A DNA stretch of 64,000 nt, from positions 142,604,361 to 142,668,360 of the forward strand of contig NC_079492.1 in assembly GCF_020520425.1 (NCBI RefSeq), written 5' to 3'. Numbering within the stretch: the stretch's first letter is position 1; every line of letters starts with the position of its first letter. Positions 46,651 to 57,345 of this stretch are shown here, one piece after another. A program made the position numbers and the translations under genes. The DNA comes from Spinacia oleracea (lineage: Eukaryota; Streptophyta; Magnoliopsida; Caryophyllales; Amaranthaceae). The notes beneath the pieces are model-generated. The model saw only the letters and a list, made by a program, of their open reading frames with translations, ran no database searches and had not been told where the DNA came from.

Positions 46651-48530
46651 TGCAACAACAGAAAGGAGGAGAGAGAAAGAGAGAGATGGGAGAGCTGCTG
46701 GCCTGCTGTTACTGCTGCCGCCAAAGGAATACCTATATTCTCTCCTTCTACCGAGTATTTTAGTTTGTGACGGTTATTTGATTCAAATCAAAATTGAATG
46801 CATACACCATTTTATTTTATTTTATTTATAGGGAAATTGATCAAATGAATGAACACTTGTGACTTGTGAGTTGTGTCATTTATGTGGTTGTGCATGTTGT
46901 CATTGTGTGCTTGGGGGTGAGGCCATGTTTTGTTAGCTTAAAATAAGGGGATCTAATGTCAATTTTCTTTTATTGAGTCATATACTATACACTTCTCTTT
47001 GATTTTGTATGATTTGATCTAGTGTAATAATGATTTGAATCTTTGAAATTGATTGAAATGTGAATTCTAGAGAAATGAATATGGATACAACTTTAGTAAT
47101 TTTGTATCCATCGTTTCTACCTTTTTATGTTAGGTATCATTCTATTCATATGAATTTCACTTATATTATCTAATTGGCCTTGAACTATTTTATTTTATTA
47201 CGGAGTACTCCTTATCTTATCTTATCTTATTTGAACTTATCTTATTAAAAGTTATAAAAGGTGTCTTTTAATCTTATCTTATCTGAAATTATCTTATATG
47301 AACTTATTGGCCCTTCTTTTATCTTATCTTATTTCGTATTTTATTAAACCTGAAATAAGTGAAAATAAGTTGAAAAGAACAGAGCTTTAATATAGGAATA
47401 CGAGTTATCATAAGAGAACAGATGTATCCATACGTTTGGATCTAGTATGGATACATATAAACTCTCTTCAGCTCTCCTCTTCCCCTCTCATATCTCAGCA
47501 TGAGATGAGATCTAGATGATGGTGAATAAAGTAAACAAAAAAGTTACAAATAAAGTGTAAAGTATTTTATATTAAAAGGGGTGAATGTGATTACAAAAAG
47601 TACTATAATTTTGATATTGGTTACGAATTTCATGAGTAATTCAACGCTCAACCTTCTCTCTTATTCTCTTCTCTCTATAATCACATACCATTAGTAGCTT
47701 CATGACGATGCGACATGCATGTTATATGCTCGCAAAATTCATCAAATTTGTTTTCTAACAAAAATTGAGCAAATGCTAGCAATAAGATTTAAACCTAAGA
47801 CTAAGCATTAAACTTATTTGTGAATTGTGAGTGGTGACTTATAAATTTAGCAAAACTTATATATTTTGTTTGTACATATATGAACCTTACACGTGTTTTA
47901 TTGCAAAGTTGCAAGTTATAATTTGTTGGAAATAAGTCAAAAGGAACACGATAAGGGCATGAGTTTTGGACAAAGGCATATAACAAGAGTAACACATTTT
48001 TATGGACAACTACCTCAGTTTCTTAAAGATTTAGTTGGTTGAATATAATAAAATATGGATACATTAAGAGACATGTGTAAAAAGGTAGGTGAGATATAAT
48101 AAAGCAAAGTGTAAAAAACATTATGAAACAAACTAAAACGGAAAGTGTAAAGATATTTTTGAAATGGATATACTATATAGTAATATTAAAAGTATGTGCA
48201 TTGGGACTTTGGGAGTGGCTCTCCAAGTAGTTCTCCAACAAGAATTATATCTTTGCCAACATCAAGACACCTCCAAGAACGGGTTCTTGTTGAAAAGTGG
48301 AGAATAACTTTGGTTGTGAAACACAATTAGTTATGAACGTATGGACCACCAAATAGTAAAAAGAGATTGGAGAGCTCTCCTGAAGAACCAACCAATAACA
48401 TGCAGGTCTTTTTTGAAAGGAGTTATTGAGAGTATCTTTTAGAGAGAGGGTGGTAGAGTCACTCCAAAAGTCATTTGAAAAATCAACCAATGTATATGCT
48501 TTAATAACGATGATCAAACAGTTTATGGTA
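46651..48530. other. Intergenic region upstream of the SPX-MFS gene
   Basis: The GA-rich tract at 46660-46690 may belong to the promoter. A Tourist-like ataag-rich element occupies about 47210-47388 (right end ...gaaataagtgaaaataagttgaaaagaac). No supported gene; open frames at 47801-47995 and 48245-48517 match nothing. Confidence 0.45.
47210..47388. mobile_element. Tourist-like MITE, ataagataag family (approximate)
   Basis: Cttatcttatctt-rich arms and the terminal motif aaataagtgaaaataagtt..aagaacagagc match the elements at 12274-12560 and 50870-51075. The left boundary is uncertain, so length is approximate. Confidence 0.5.
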
Positions 48531-48538
48531 AGCTTTAC

Positions 48539-48953
48539 ACCTTATTTGGTTGGGGTTGAGATGAATTGGAAGGAAAAGAAAAGAAAGGAAAGGAAAACTA
48601 ATGTTTCTTGCATTTGGTTCCAAAAATTATATGGGGAGTGGAAAGAAATGAAGGAAATTGGAAGGAAAGCTCCCTTTTATAAAAGTTTCACTTTCATTTC
48701 CTTCCAAAATTTGAGGAATTTGATAGGAAAGAGAAAATTGAAATCTGTCAAACAAAATATTACGGAGTAAATTTTATATCCACGTTTTCCCTTTCATTCT
48801 TTTCCTTTCCTTTCCTTTCCTTTACCATTGTTGTACCAAATATCATACCAAACATGGAAAAATATATTTTATTTCCTTTCCTTTCTCTTCTTTTTTCTTC
48901 CCTTCCTTTCTCATCCCTTCCCTTCTTTTACTAATATTAAACCAAATGATGCC
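48539..48953. mobile_element. MITE with purine/pyrimidine mirror arms
   Basis: The left end caccttatttggttggggtt and right end aaaccaaatgatgcc are short inverted repeats. The left arm is ggaaaagaaaagaaaggaaa and the right arm is tcctttcctttcctttcc, so it could form a long hairpin or triplex-prone tract. Boundaries are approximate. Confidence 0.5.
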
Positions 48954-48969
48954 GAGGGTTTCTAAACCT

Positions 48970-49205
48970 CAAGTGACTTGTGTTCACATGGACACAAGTG
49001 ATCCAAATACAATCATCTTGAGTACCAACACATAATATGTCAGTACCAAAATGCAAAATTGCTTAGAAATACCACCAATATAAGTCATATGTGTTATTAT
49101 TGGTATTCACATAATTTATATTGGTACTAACATATTCTGTATTGGTACTCCAAATTCTGTATTGGTACTCACTTGTGTCCAATATGGACACAAGTCACTT
49201 GTGAC
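48970..49205. mobile_element. MITE with 'aagtgacttgtg' inverted ends
   Basis: Left 'caagtgacttgtgttcacatggacacaag' and right 'cttgtgtccaatatggacacaagtcacttgtg' are inverted copies. The interior repeats 'attggtact(c/a)'. It immediately follows the preceding MITE. About 235 bp. Confidence 0.65.
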
Positions 49206-49383
49206 AAAGACTTCCTCAACGATGCCTAAGTTATAAACAAATAAATAAAATCAAACATATAGCCCCATAGATTTTATAGAATGATGAAAAACAAGGTTAA
49301 AGCCAAAGATAAAGAAATAATAAGATTCAGCATTTCAGCTAGGTGATTCCGAGCATGGGTCCACAAAAAACGGTGCTGCTGAA

Positions 49384-49418
49384 TGCTGATTGCTGATTGC
49401 TGATTGCTGATTGCTGAA
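49384..49418. repeat. (TGCTGAT)n minisatellite
   Basis: Five copies of the heptamer tgctgat, the last imperfect. Confidence 0.9.
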
Positions 49419-50158
49419 GGTCAGTTTTGTTCATGTCATTTTCTAACGTACGGTTGGTGTTAAAAGTGGGACAGTGAGCAGTAGCGGTTGTGATTCTTGT
49501 GAGTTGGCCATAGTCTATAGACCTGTGCAATTAGGCCGGGGTCGGGACGTCGGGTCAGGGTCAGGCCCGACCTTATACTCGGCCACATCTTGTAGTATTG
49601 CAATCAATGCACATCATAGTTACAATACTGGTTGTTGATCAATCAAGTCAGATCTCCTATATACTCCGTATGTGCGACGTGGACGTTGTATACATGTATT
49701 AAATCATTAAATGTAATTAGATCGATCGATATCATATGTTTAAAACTTTTTAAATTTCAAATAATTAATTTGTGTTTGTGTCTCCTGATTTTATATTGGT
49801 AGATAAAAGTAACTTTAATGGTTGCTTGTAGGAACTTACTTTCAAATATTATCAATGTTAAGTCAGTAGCTAAATCAATGTTGCGCGCGTATGTCTTAAA
49901 TTAGCTTTGTAGAGCTCATTAGCTTGAAAAATACGGCAGAAACAAAATTTTAATTTGCTTAAAAACGTAAAAAAATAATACGGAATAGTTCACAAGTAAC
50001 CAACCATTCAAATAACTGAAAATTGTGTATAGTAACTTAAAAAGTTGATGTGACATCCCAAGCTATAATACGGAGTATGATTCAGTCAACCATTAGAGTT
50101 TTTCTACTTTTCACTTTCTTGAATAATTGTTATATTTAACCATTGTTATTTTTTTGTT
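49419..50158. other. Non-coding region
   Basis: No gene or clear element. 'gtcgggtcagggtcaggcccg' near 49545 resembles the GC-rich MITE arms seen elsewhere. Confidence 0.45.
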
Positions 50159-50159
50159 A

Positions 50160-50645
50160 CTACGTCGTGAGGAAGTCCAAATACATGTTTGGCATGTATT
50201 TGCAAAAACATGCCAACCCCAAATAAAAAGGTAAATGTAAATGTTAAATATTTTTGGGGGGAAATGTATAACGGAATTGTAAATTTGTAAAACGGGGTGG
50301 TGATTTGCCATTGCTGAGTTGGTATTGATATTACAAAAATGGTATTGGTATTACAAAAATGGTACTAAACTTTTTTTAAATGAAATTCATTTTCCTTAAA
50401 TGGTACTCGTTTTGTACTAAATTTTATAAAGTGATATTAATATCACAAAAATAGTGCTAAATATTTTAAAATGGTATTCATATTACAAAATTGGTACTCA
50501 ATTTTTCTATATGGGATCCAAGTTGGCAAACGGGGTTGACTATTCAACAATTTCAAAATGGCTGGGAAATTACAAACAAGCCCATGACATGTATTTCATA
50601 ATACATGCCTGGCTGCGATTTTGACGTCCTCCTAGCTGACTAGCA
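50160..50645. mobile_element. MITE with 'acatg..catgtattt' subterminal hairpins
   Basis: Left text 'gtcgtgaggaagtccaaatacatgtttggcatgtattt' and right text 'acatgtatttcataatacatgcctggctgcgattttgacgtcctcc' are imperfect inverted repeats, and each arm also folds on itself. The interior has repeats of 'ggtattggtattacaaaaat'. Boundaries are approximate. Confidence 0.5.
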
Positions 50646-50869
50646 TGATCTTCCGTTGCTTTTTCTAGGCCATAAACATCGCAATGGACATTCCACAATA
50701 CACATTCAATTACTAATCATCTGTTATTTGGTTTGTGGATTTTAAACCTAACACCTCAAACCCATAATCTTATACAGGGTTCAAAAATCATAGGGTCACT
50801 ACAATTTTATTCATGATTCAAAACTCATAACACACTATGTAAAACAAAATAAGTTTATTTAAAACTTAG

Positions 50870-51075
50870 GTCCTATTCTGTTCACCTTATTTCCACTTAT
50901 TTCAGGAAAAATGAGTTTAGATAAGTTCAGTTAAGTTCACATAAGTTCAGATAAGATAAGTTCAGGAAAAATAAGGGTTGACCAAGTACAATTTATAACT
51001 AAAATAAGTTTTGATAAGTTCAGATAAGATAAGTTCAGGAAAAATAAGTGGAAATTAGGTGAATAGAACGCAGCC
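50870..51075. mobile_element. Tourist-like (PIF/Harbinger) MITE
   Basis: It begins GGTCCTATTCTGTTCACCTT and ends ...aattaggtgaatagaacgcagcc. TTA lies on both sides (50867-50869 and 51076-51078). 206 bp, interior of gataagttcag-type repeats. It is the best-preserved copy of the family in this window. Confidence 0.85.
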
Positions 51076-51716
51076 TTAATAATGTTCTACTCAACCTTAT
51101 TATAAATCCCAAATCATAAGCATATAATTTAATTGAACTAACATTAGTGGAACTTATCCTTAATGCAAGTTGTGAAGAATGCTACTACTCGAAATGTGAT
51201 TAATGTTAATTAAATATTTAATCACATTATTTAGCACATGATAACAGTAAGGCAACTCAGGTTGCCACTTGTTAACAAGGGGAGCAGTCATGGGCCACAA
51301 TTTCTGTCAACATTTGTATTTTAGGGCAATAATGCAAGTTGCCATTGCTAAAAATAGCTTAGGTAAATGCCAATAAATCCATAATAGAAGTCCTCGATTC
51401 ATTATAAAACTTCCACACTTTATCAAAATAATAGAGGGTCCGCCTCATGCATGTCACACTAGAGAATCTTAAGATATAAAATAAATGGACTTTACATTTT
51501 ATACTTTAGAAATTACAAGCTCCGACTCATACCCAACCATTGTTGTTGCTCTCAGCTTGTACGCTCGTCTTTTTTACTTGTTACATTTACTTTTTTTTTA
51601 CGAGATTTTAGAGATCTGGTGATATGATCAAATGCGAAAAATTGTCACATTTGTAATGAGAGCATTGGTAGATAATGAAACTATATTCAAATCCGTCTCC
51701 GACTAAGGTACAGGTA

Positions 51717-52429
51717 GACCTGGCAAATGGGTCGTCTGGATCGGGTTCGGATCGGGTTTGTTCGGATCGGGTAATTTTGGGTCACTTTGACTTCGGATCG
51801 GGTTCGGGTATGGTTCGGGTCCATTCGGGTTTCGGGTTTAATTCGGTTTTTTGATGGTCGGATCGGTTCGGATTTGGGTCAAAATTTCGGGTCAATATCG
51901 GATCGGGTCATTATCGGTTCGGTTCATTTCAGATCGGATCATATCAGATCGGTTTTTTCCGGTTTAGTTCGGATATTTTCGGGTTAGATCGGAATTTTCT
52001 TGTTTAATTTCAAGTTTGGCAATTTCGCTTTAGATTTGGTCATTATTCATAAATATTCAATTATTTTTAATATTATTTATAACAATATCTCTTACGAAGT
52101 AATTAAGGGATAAGCGTATACAGTTCGAGATTACTGGTTTACTGTATGGGAATTTTAGTAAACAATAAGGGTTACATTTACCTTTTCACATTGTTACAAG
52201 TGATAATTTAGACGACTCTAGTCTTACTTCTACTAATGTATGGTCTAGACGACGAAACATGAAATATTGACGAATATAACAATATATATTGGTAATTAAA
52301 AAAACATTATCATGATTTAGTAAAGTAACTAGTATTTGAGACCAAATTCTCGAATTATTTCATAGATAATATGTGGTTAATAATAATAATAATAATAATA
52401 ACAACAATAACAATAAAAATAATAATAAC

Positions 52430-52462
<33 letters not shown>

Positions 52463-52818
52463 AAAAGTTAGAAAACTTGTGTTATTTAGTTTGAACTATT
52501 GATAAATTTGAGTTTTTCTTCGGTTCGGATCGGTTTCGGATCTTCGGGTCGGATCGGTTTCGGTTTGATTCAAAATTTCCAGTTATTTTCGGTTCGGGTT
52601 ACTTCGGTTTCGGATGAAACTCGGTCGGGTTAATTCGGTTCGGGCCGATTCAGTTATCAGATCATTTCGTTAAAATCAATTTCGGATCGGATTCAGTTTC
52701 GGTTCGGATAAATTTGGGTTTCGGGTTGATTTTGGGTCGTCATTTCGGGTCAAAATCGGGTAATGGATCGGGTCATTCGGATCGGATCATTCGGATCGGG
52801 TCAATTTTGCCAGGTCTA
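51717..52818. mobile_element. hAT-type non-autonomous element built of 'ggatcgg' motifs
   Basis: Perfect 13-bp termini TAGACCTGGCAAA...TTTTGCCAGGTCTA, and a perfect 8-bp target duplication ggtacagg (51709-51716 and 52819-52826), identify hAT superfamily. Both arms consist almost wholly of ggatcgg/ttcgggt/ttcggat repeats. The centre is AT-rich with an (AAT)n run at about 52377-52464. 1,102 bp, no transposase. Confidence 0.88.
52377..52464. repeat. (AAT)n microsatellite inside the hAT element
   Basis: An imperfect run of aataataat with occasional aac and aaa triplets, in the centre of the hAT element. Confidence 0.9.
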
Positions 52819-52879
52819 GGTACAGGGTATGAAGTTATAAAAGTGAGTGCTGTTTTGGCAATTTGAGAAGACATATATC

Positions 52880-53836
52880 AAATGAAAGCCCTTTCTCGGG
52901 ATCAAACACCTTATAGTTGAAGGCAGGGGCGTGGCAAAGATATTGGGGGCCCTGTGCGGTTTTATGAAATGGGGCCCTTTTTCACGATTCAACATACGTT
53001 AATAATATTTAGTTCAAATTATTACGGGATCAATTCCGATTTCATGGCTATTTCTTTGATTGTATTAGTAGCACTAGGGAAAAAAATCAATCATTTGGAA
53101 AATAAAAATTATCATTTTAAAAAAAGAACTTAAAAAGAATAAAACATTTGTATTACTTACTACGAGACAATGAATTCATATTGTTATCCTTCAAAAAATA
53201 AAATTTATACATTGTTAATAAGTATTGAATTCTAGAAATTAAGATGAATATAAAAACAAAGGAAAAAAAACTTAAACAGGAGGAAAGAATAAGGGAAGAA
53301 AAACCCCCAAAATTAAATAGGAGAGAGAAGACAAAGTATTAATGGGCTCAGTTGACTAATTGACTGCATTTGCTTCAAAAAAAAGCACGCTCAAAAAATT
53401 GCTCAACTTAAGAATCGAACCCTGATATATTGTGTGCTATGAATTAGCACTTGCCACTAAGCCAAGTTAAACTTATGATTGTTATATGCAAGTTAATACT
53501 ATACATACGTATTTTCGGGGGCCCTTTTTATCGGGGGGGCCCTGTGCGGTCGCCCCGCTCGCACCCCCTCTCCGCCGCGCCTGGTTGAAGGCGACAATCT
53601 TTGCGTCATCAGGGCTATTGAGTGGAAATGGTAGGTTCCTTGGGCGTTCTTCAACATTATTGTCGATATGGAGAATTGATCGAAGGATCTTTCGAAATTC
53701 GAGTCGATCTCTTTTCACCACGAAGTTCGGGTTGATCTTTTTTTACCACTGTTTTCAAGAGGCAAATCAGACGGCGGAATTTATGGCTAATGATTGTCAT
53801 AATTACACTTCAATGTTTTATGAGTTAGATTAATCC
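52880..53836 (+). pseudogene. RNase H-domain fragment split by a hAT insertion
   Basis: The left piece (to 52923) reads ..FLGIKHLIVEG.. and the right piece (from 53592) continues DNLCVIRAIEWKW then a stop (TAG, about 53630). Further on, in another frame, HHCFQEANQTAEFMANDCHN ends near 53833. The order EGDN...EANQ.A.(D/E)..AN is the RVT_3-type RNase H of plant LINEs and their domesticated relatives. An intact relative lies at 55332-55895 on the opposite strand. It is dead by insertion, stop codons and a frameshift, with the final catalytic Asp replaced by Glu. Confidence 0.78.
52924..53583. mobile_element. hAT-type element, CAGGGGCGG family
   Basis: It starts CAGGGGCGTGGCAAAG and ends ...cgccgcgcCTG. 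It is flanked by a perfect 8-bp duplication gttgaagg (52916-52923 and 53584-53591). Blocks of 'gggggccctgtgcggt' sit just inside both ends. 660 bp without transposase. Same terminal family as 19637-19905. Confidence 0.85.
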
Positions 53837-55331
53837 TATTTTAGAGACTAATCTAATTTTTAGTTCTTTATAAAAAAAATTGAAGCATAGAGCCCATCCT
53901 CGGCCAAAAGATCAAATAATTGGGGCAATGAGTTTAAGGAGCATGTATGTGATATGAATATATGATACCCTTGGAGACTTTACAACTAATTGTGATTTGT
54001 ATTGCTTTTATAACTATTCGCAATAAACCATAAATAAATAATGAGAGCATTGGTAATTAATGACACTATCAAAGCAGCAATTCGTGGACTATGGATCGTG
54101 GTGCACATAGAGCATGGTGCACCAAAAGAACATATGTGCATAAGCAAAAGAACATGACACTACGGCAAAAGAACATGCGATATAATATTTCACTTTTTTG
54201 TTATAAAAATAATATATTATTTTACTATTTATTAAAAACCTAAATAAACAAAATACTCATGTTCTTTTCTCGTAACCAGGTGTTCTTTCAATTATATACT
54301 AGTGTTCTTAAGGTGCATCATGCTAAATTGCGTCAAAGCAGACTCCCAGTAAAAGTCCGGGGTATGAATTAGGAAAATGATTGATGTGGAATGATTAAAT
54401 GAAGCATAGAGGCCCGCCTGGGCCACAAGGCCAAATCATTGAGGCAAATAGTTTAAGGAGCATGTATGAATTGTATACCCTTGGAAATTTTACACCTAAT
54501 TCCAATTTTCACAACAAAATCACGTTGCTAATTTATGTACTTGATGATAACATCAATTTGGTGGGTGGAATGTGGGATCAATGATAAGGACTTAATTTAC
54601 TTTAAACTGCAATTTCTATCATATACTCGAGTGTAATATTAAACTATTTTATGTTCTCACGTGGGAGTAATATGAAACGGCGTAATAACTAATAAGTTTA
54701 CATCCGAGGGTAGAATCAACAAACTCTAGACTAATACGTCTATATTACACCTAATTCCAATTTTGACAACAAAATCAGTTGATCATTTTATGTACTTGAT
54801 GATAACATCAATTTGGCGGGTGAAAATGTGGGATTGATGATAAAGACTTATTTTATACTGCAATTTTCATCATACATTCGAGTGTAATATTAAACCATTT
54901 TATGCTCACATGGGAGTAAGTGAAACGGCGTAATAACTAATAAGTCTACATTCGAGGGTAGGATCAATAAACTTTAGACTAATATGTTTATATCCGAGGG
55001 TAAGATCAACAAACTCTAGACTAAATATCATGAACAAAGAAAAATGTAAAAAACACTTAAACACCTATATTTAGTTATGTAAAATACATTTCAAAATTAC
55101 TCCGTAATCTAAATACTCAATCTAGTGTTAAAATAAAAAATCATAAAGTTAGATACTGAATAATGGATTACTTTGTATTCCAAAAGGCAAGCAGTGTAAC
55201 TGTTCCACCTATAAATTGGGATGGTGAAAAAAAGACAAATATATGACTCATAGGAGGCAAAGGGGTATGGTAAATGACAATATTAGGCCTTTTATTTTTT
55301 ATTTTTTTTTTGAAAGGTAAGAAGAAGTACA
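53837..55331. repeat. Duplicated non-coding blocks
   Basis: A block near 53883-54000 ('gaagcatagag..ggcc..aaggagcatgtatg') recurs at about 54399-54510. A 255-bp unit ('tacacctaattccaatttt...gacta') is tandemly repeated, at about 54491-54745 and 54746-54990, with a shorter third piece to about 55025. Between them, about 54095-54325 has MITE ends ('tggtgcac..agagcatggtgcacc' and 'aaggtgcatcatgct'). No gene. Confidence 0.65.
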
Positions 55332-55895
55332 TTAGGAGGCCCGCCGCACGTGGGTAACTCCTAAGTAATCGTTAGAGACAATAGAAGATAAAGTGGGGCT
55401 AGTCCCCGGATCAATATACATAGTGTTTTGAATTAAATGACCGACATTAGCTATCCAGTCTGCCGCCTGATTAGCTTCTCTGTAGATGTGGGAGATGACC
55501 CAGGTGTCAAAGTGATGAGAGAGCAGGTCTTTGATATCTTTAATAATGTTGTCAAGTTTCCATGGTGTTGCCCATATTCCCTTAATTGTATTTATGACCA
55601 AAAGGTTGTCCCCTTCTATAAGTAAGTTCTTGATTTGAAGATGAATTGCTTCTTGAATACCTTTGTGGAGAGCGAGAGCTTCCGCCATGTAGACTTGTGA
55701 GTTGCCGAGATTTGAAGTCGAGGCCTTTAAGTGTTGGCCCATATGGTCCCTGATGATGAACCCTGCCGCAGCTGAAGAGCTTTTGCGCGATCCGTCGAAG
55801 TTGAGTTTGAAATGATTTGGGGGAGGTGGGAGCCAGCGAACTGTGATGTTGGTGGTGGTGTGAGAGGTGGTAGCTGTTGTTAAGTTATGATACAT
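55332..55895 (-). pseudogene. RNase H domain of a LINE-like element, 5'-truncated
   Basis: The frame keeps every RNase H catalytic acid: NFDGS (D), AEALALHKGI (E), IEGDNLLVINTIKG (D) and REANQAADWIANVGH (D). RVT_3-type RNase H follows reverse transcriptase in plant L1-like LINEs and also occurs as a stand-alone domain. Here the upstream side breaks at an LTR boundary near 55890, so the ATG used is fortuitous. The frame itself is undamaged for roughly 165 residues. I cannot tell whether it was a LINE 3' end or a host RNase H-like gene exon. Confidence 0.82.
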
Positions 55896-55896
55896 A

Positions 55897-57329
55897 TGAC
55901 ATTACATAAATCATGCGGAAACAACCATTAAGCCAGGAATACATATTATTTACACATAATCATATAGCATAATTTAGATGCATACTCTTTGTTGCGTGCC
56001 TTCCCTAGCTGCGCCCGAACCGAACAAGAACAAGTCTTTAGGACTCCAAGTGTCGTCCCTCCGTAGATAGTCCACAGCACGTCCGGATCCGCCTTAAGAT
56101 TGACCAACTAGAATCGCCCTTAAGGTACTATAATTTTCGGCACTTTTGAGCAAGATGTGTGACTGAATTTTTCTCTCAAAAACTCACTTTGAATACTTGA
56201 AAACTCGTTATAAATTGTGAACCCAGGCCACATATTTATAGGGGTATGGAAAGAGAATTGGAATCCTATTAGGATACGAATTAATTAAATTAGAATTATA
56301 ATAAAACTCTTATTTAATTAATTTATCAAATAGAATTAGGAATTTAATCATTAACCGAACTCTGCACGTTTTAGGTTTCGTATGCGAACACAAACACTTA
56401 CGCGAGCATGACCCGCAAGCGTGCAGGCCATGCCCGCGCACAGCCCACACGGCCGCACGGCCCACGCGAGCTACAAGCCCACGCGAGCTGCAGCAATGCT
56501 CGCAGCCCACTGCTCGTAGCTGCGCGCGTTGCGCGCGCTGTGCGCGCTGCCACGACCTGCTGGGCCTGGCCTTGCGCTGGGCCTGGCGTGGCCTTGGCTG
56601 TTCGTGTGGCGCGCTTGGTTTGCTGGGCGATAGCCTGGCTTCGTGTTGGGCCCTCGTCCGGCAGGCCTCGTCCGATGCTTATTCGTACGATACGCTTCCG
56701 ATTAAATTCCCGATTCCGGAATATATTTCCGATACGAACAATATTTAATATTTCCGATTCCGGAATTAATTTCCGTTTCGAACAAATATTTAATATTGCC
56801 GTTTCCGGAATTATTTTCCGATTCCGATAATATTTCCGATTCTGACAATATTTCCGTTTCCGGCAATATTTCCGATTCTGGCAATATTTCCATTTCCGAT
56901 AATATTTTCCGATACGTACCATGTTTCCGTTTCCGGCAACATCTACGACTTGGATAATATTTATATTTCCGATACGATCCATATTTCCGTTTCCGGCAAT
57001 ATCATCGTTTCCGGAGTATTCATTTCTTGCCTGTGACGATCTCAGCTCCCACTGAAACCAAGATTCGTCAATTCCGAATATCCATAGATGGAGTATCTAA
57101 TGCCATTAAATACTTGATCCGTTTACGTACTATTTGTGTGACCCTACGGGTTCAGTCAAGAGTAAGCTGTGGATTAATATCATTAATTCCACTTGAACTG
57201 AAGCGGCCTCTAGCTAGGCATTCAGCTCACTTGATCTCATTGAATTATTAACTTGTTAATTAATACTGAACCGCATTTATTAGACTTAACATAGAATGCA
57301 TACTTGGACCAAGGGCATTATTTCCTTCA
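55897..57329 (-). mobile_element. 3' LTR of a long-LTR copia element
   Basis: On the minus strand the polypurine tract ACAAGTGGGAGAC precedes TGAAGGAAATAATGCCC, the standard copia 3' LTR opening. The far edge (TG/CA at 55897, or 55888) is approximate. A TATA box (TATAAATATG at 56240-56231, minus) marks the LTR promoter, so U3 is about 57329-56240 and R-U5 the remaining roughly 340 bp. U3 contains two odd tracts: a GC-rich, CpG-dense stretch (about 56395-56680) and a tandem 'tttccg(a/t)ttccgg' array (56690-57015). At about 1.4 kb this is a long copia LTR. Confidence 0.75.
56690..57015. repeat. Degenerate 'aatatttccgtttccggc' array in LTR U3
   Basis: Some 15-20 imperfect copies of a roughly 18-bp unit mixing aatatttccg, tttccgg and attccgat. 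It lies upstream of the LTR TATA box, where enhancer repeats would be expected. The open frames across it are by-products of the repetition. Confidence 0.85.
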
Positions 57330-57345
57330 GTCTCCCACTTGTCCT
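57330..57345 (-). other. Polypurine tract
   Basis: The minus strand reads ACAAGTGGGAGAC directly before the LTR's TG, the second-strand primer site of copia elements. Confidence 0.7.

Noticed and set aside
56398-56982. Open frames on both strands, 140-194 residues
   Set aside because: They coincide with the GC tract and the tttccg array of the LTR; repetitive translation, no domain.
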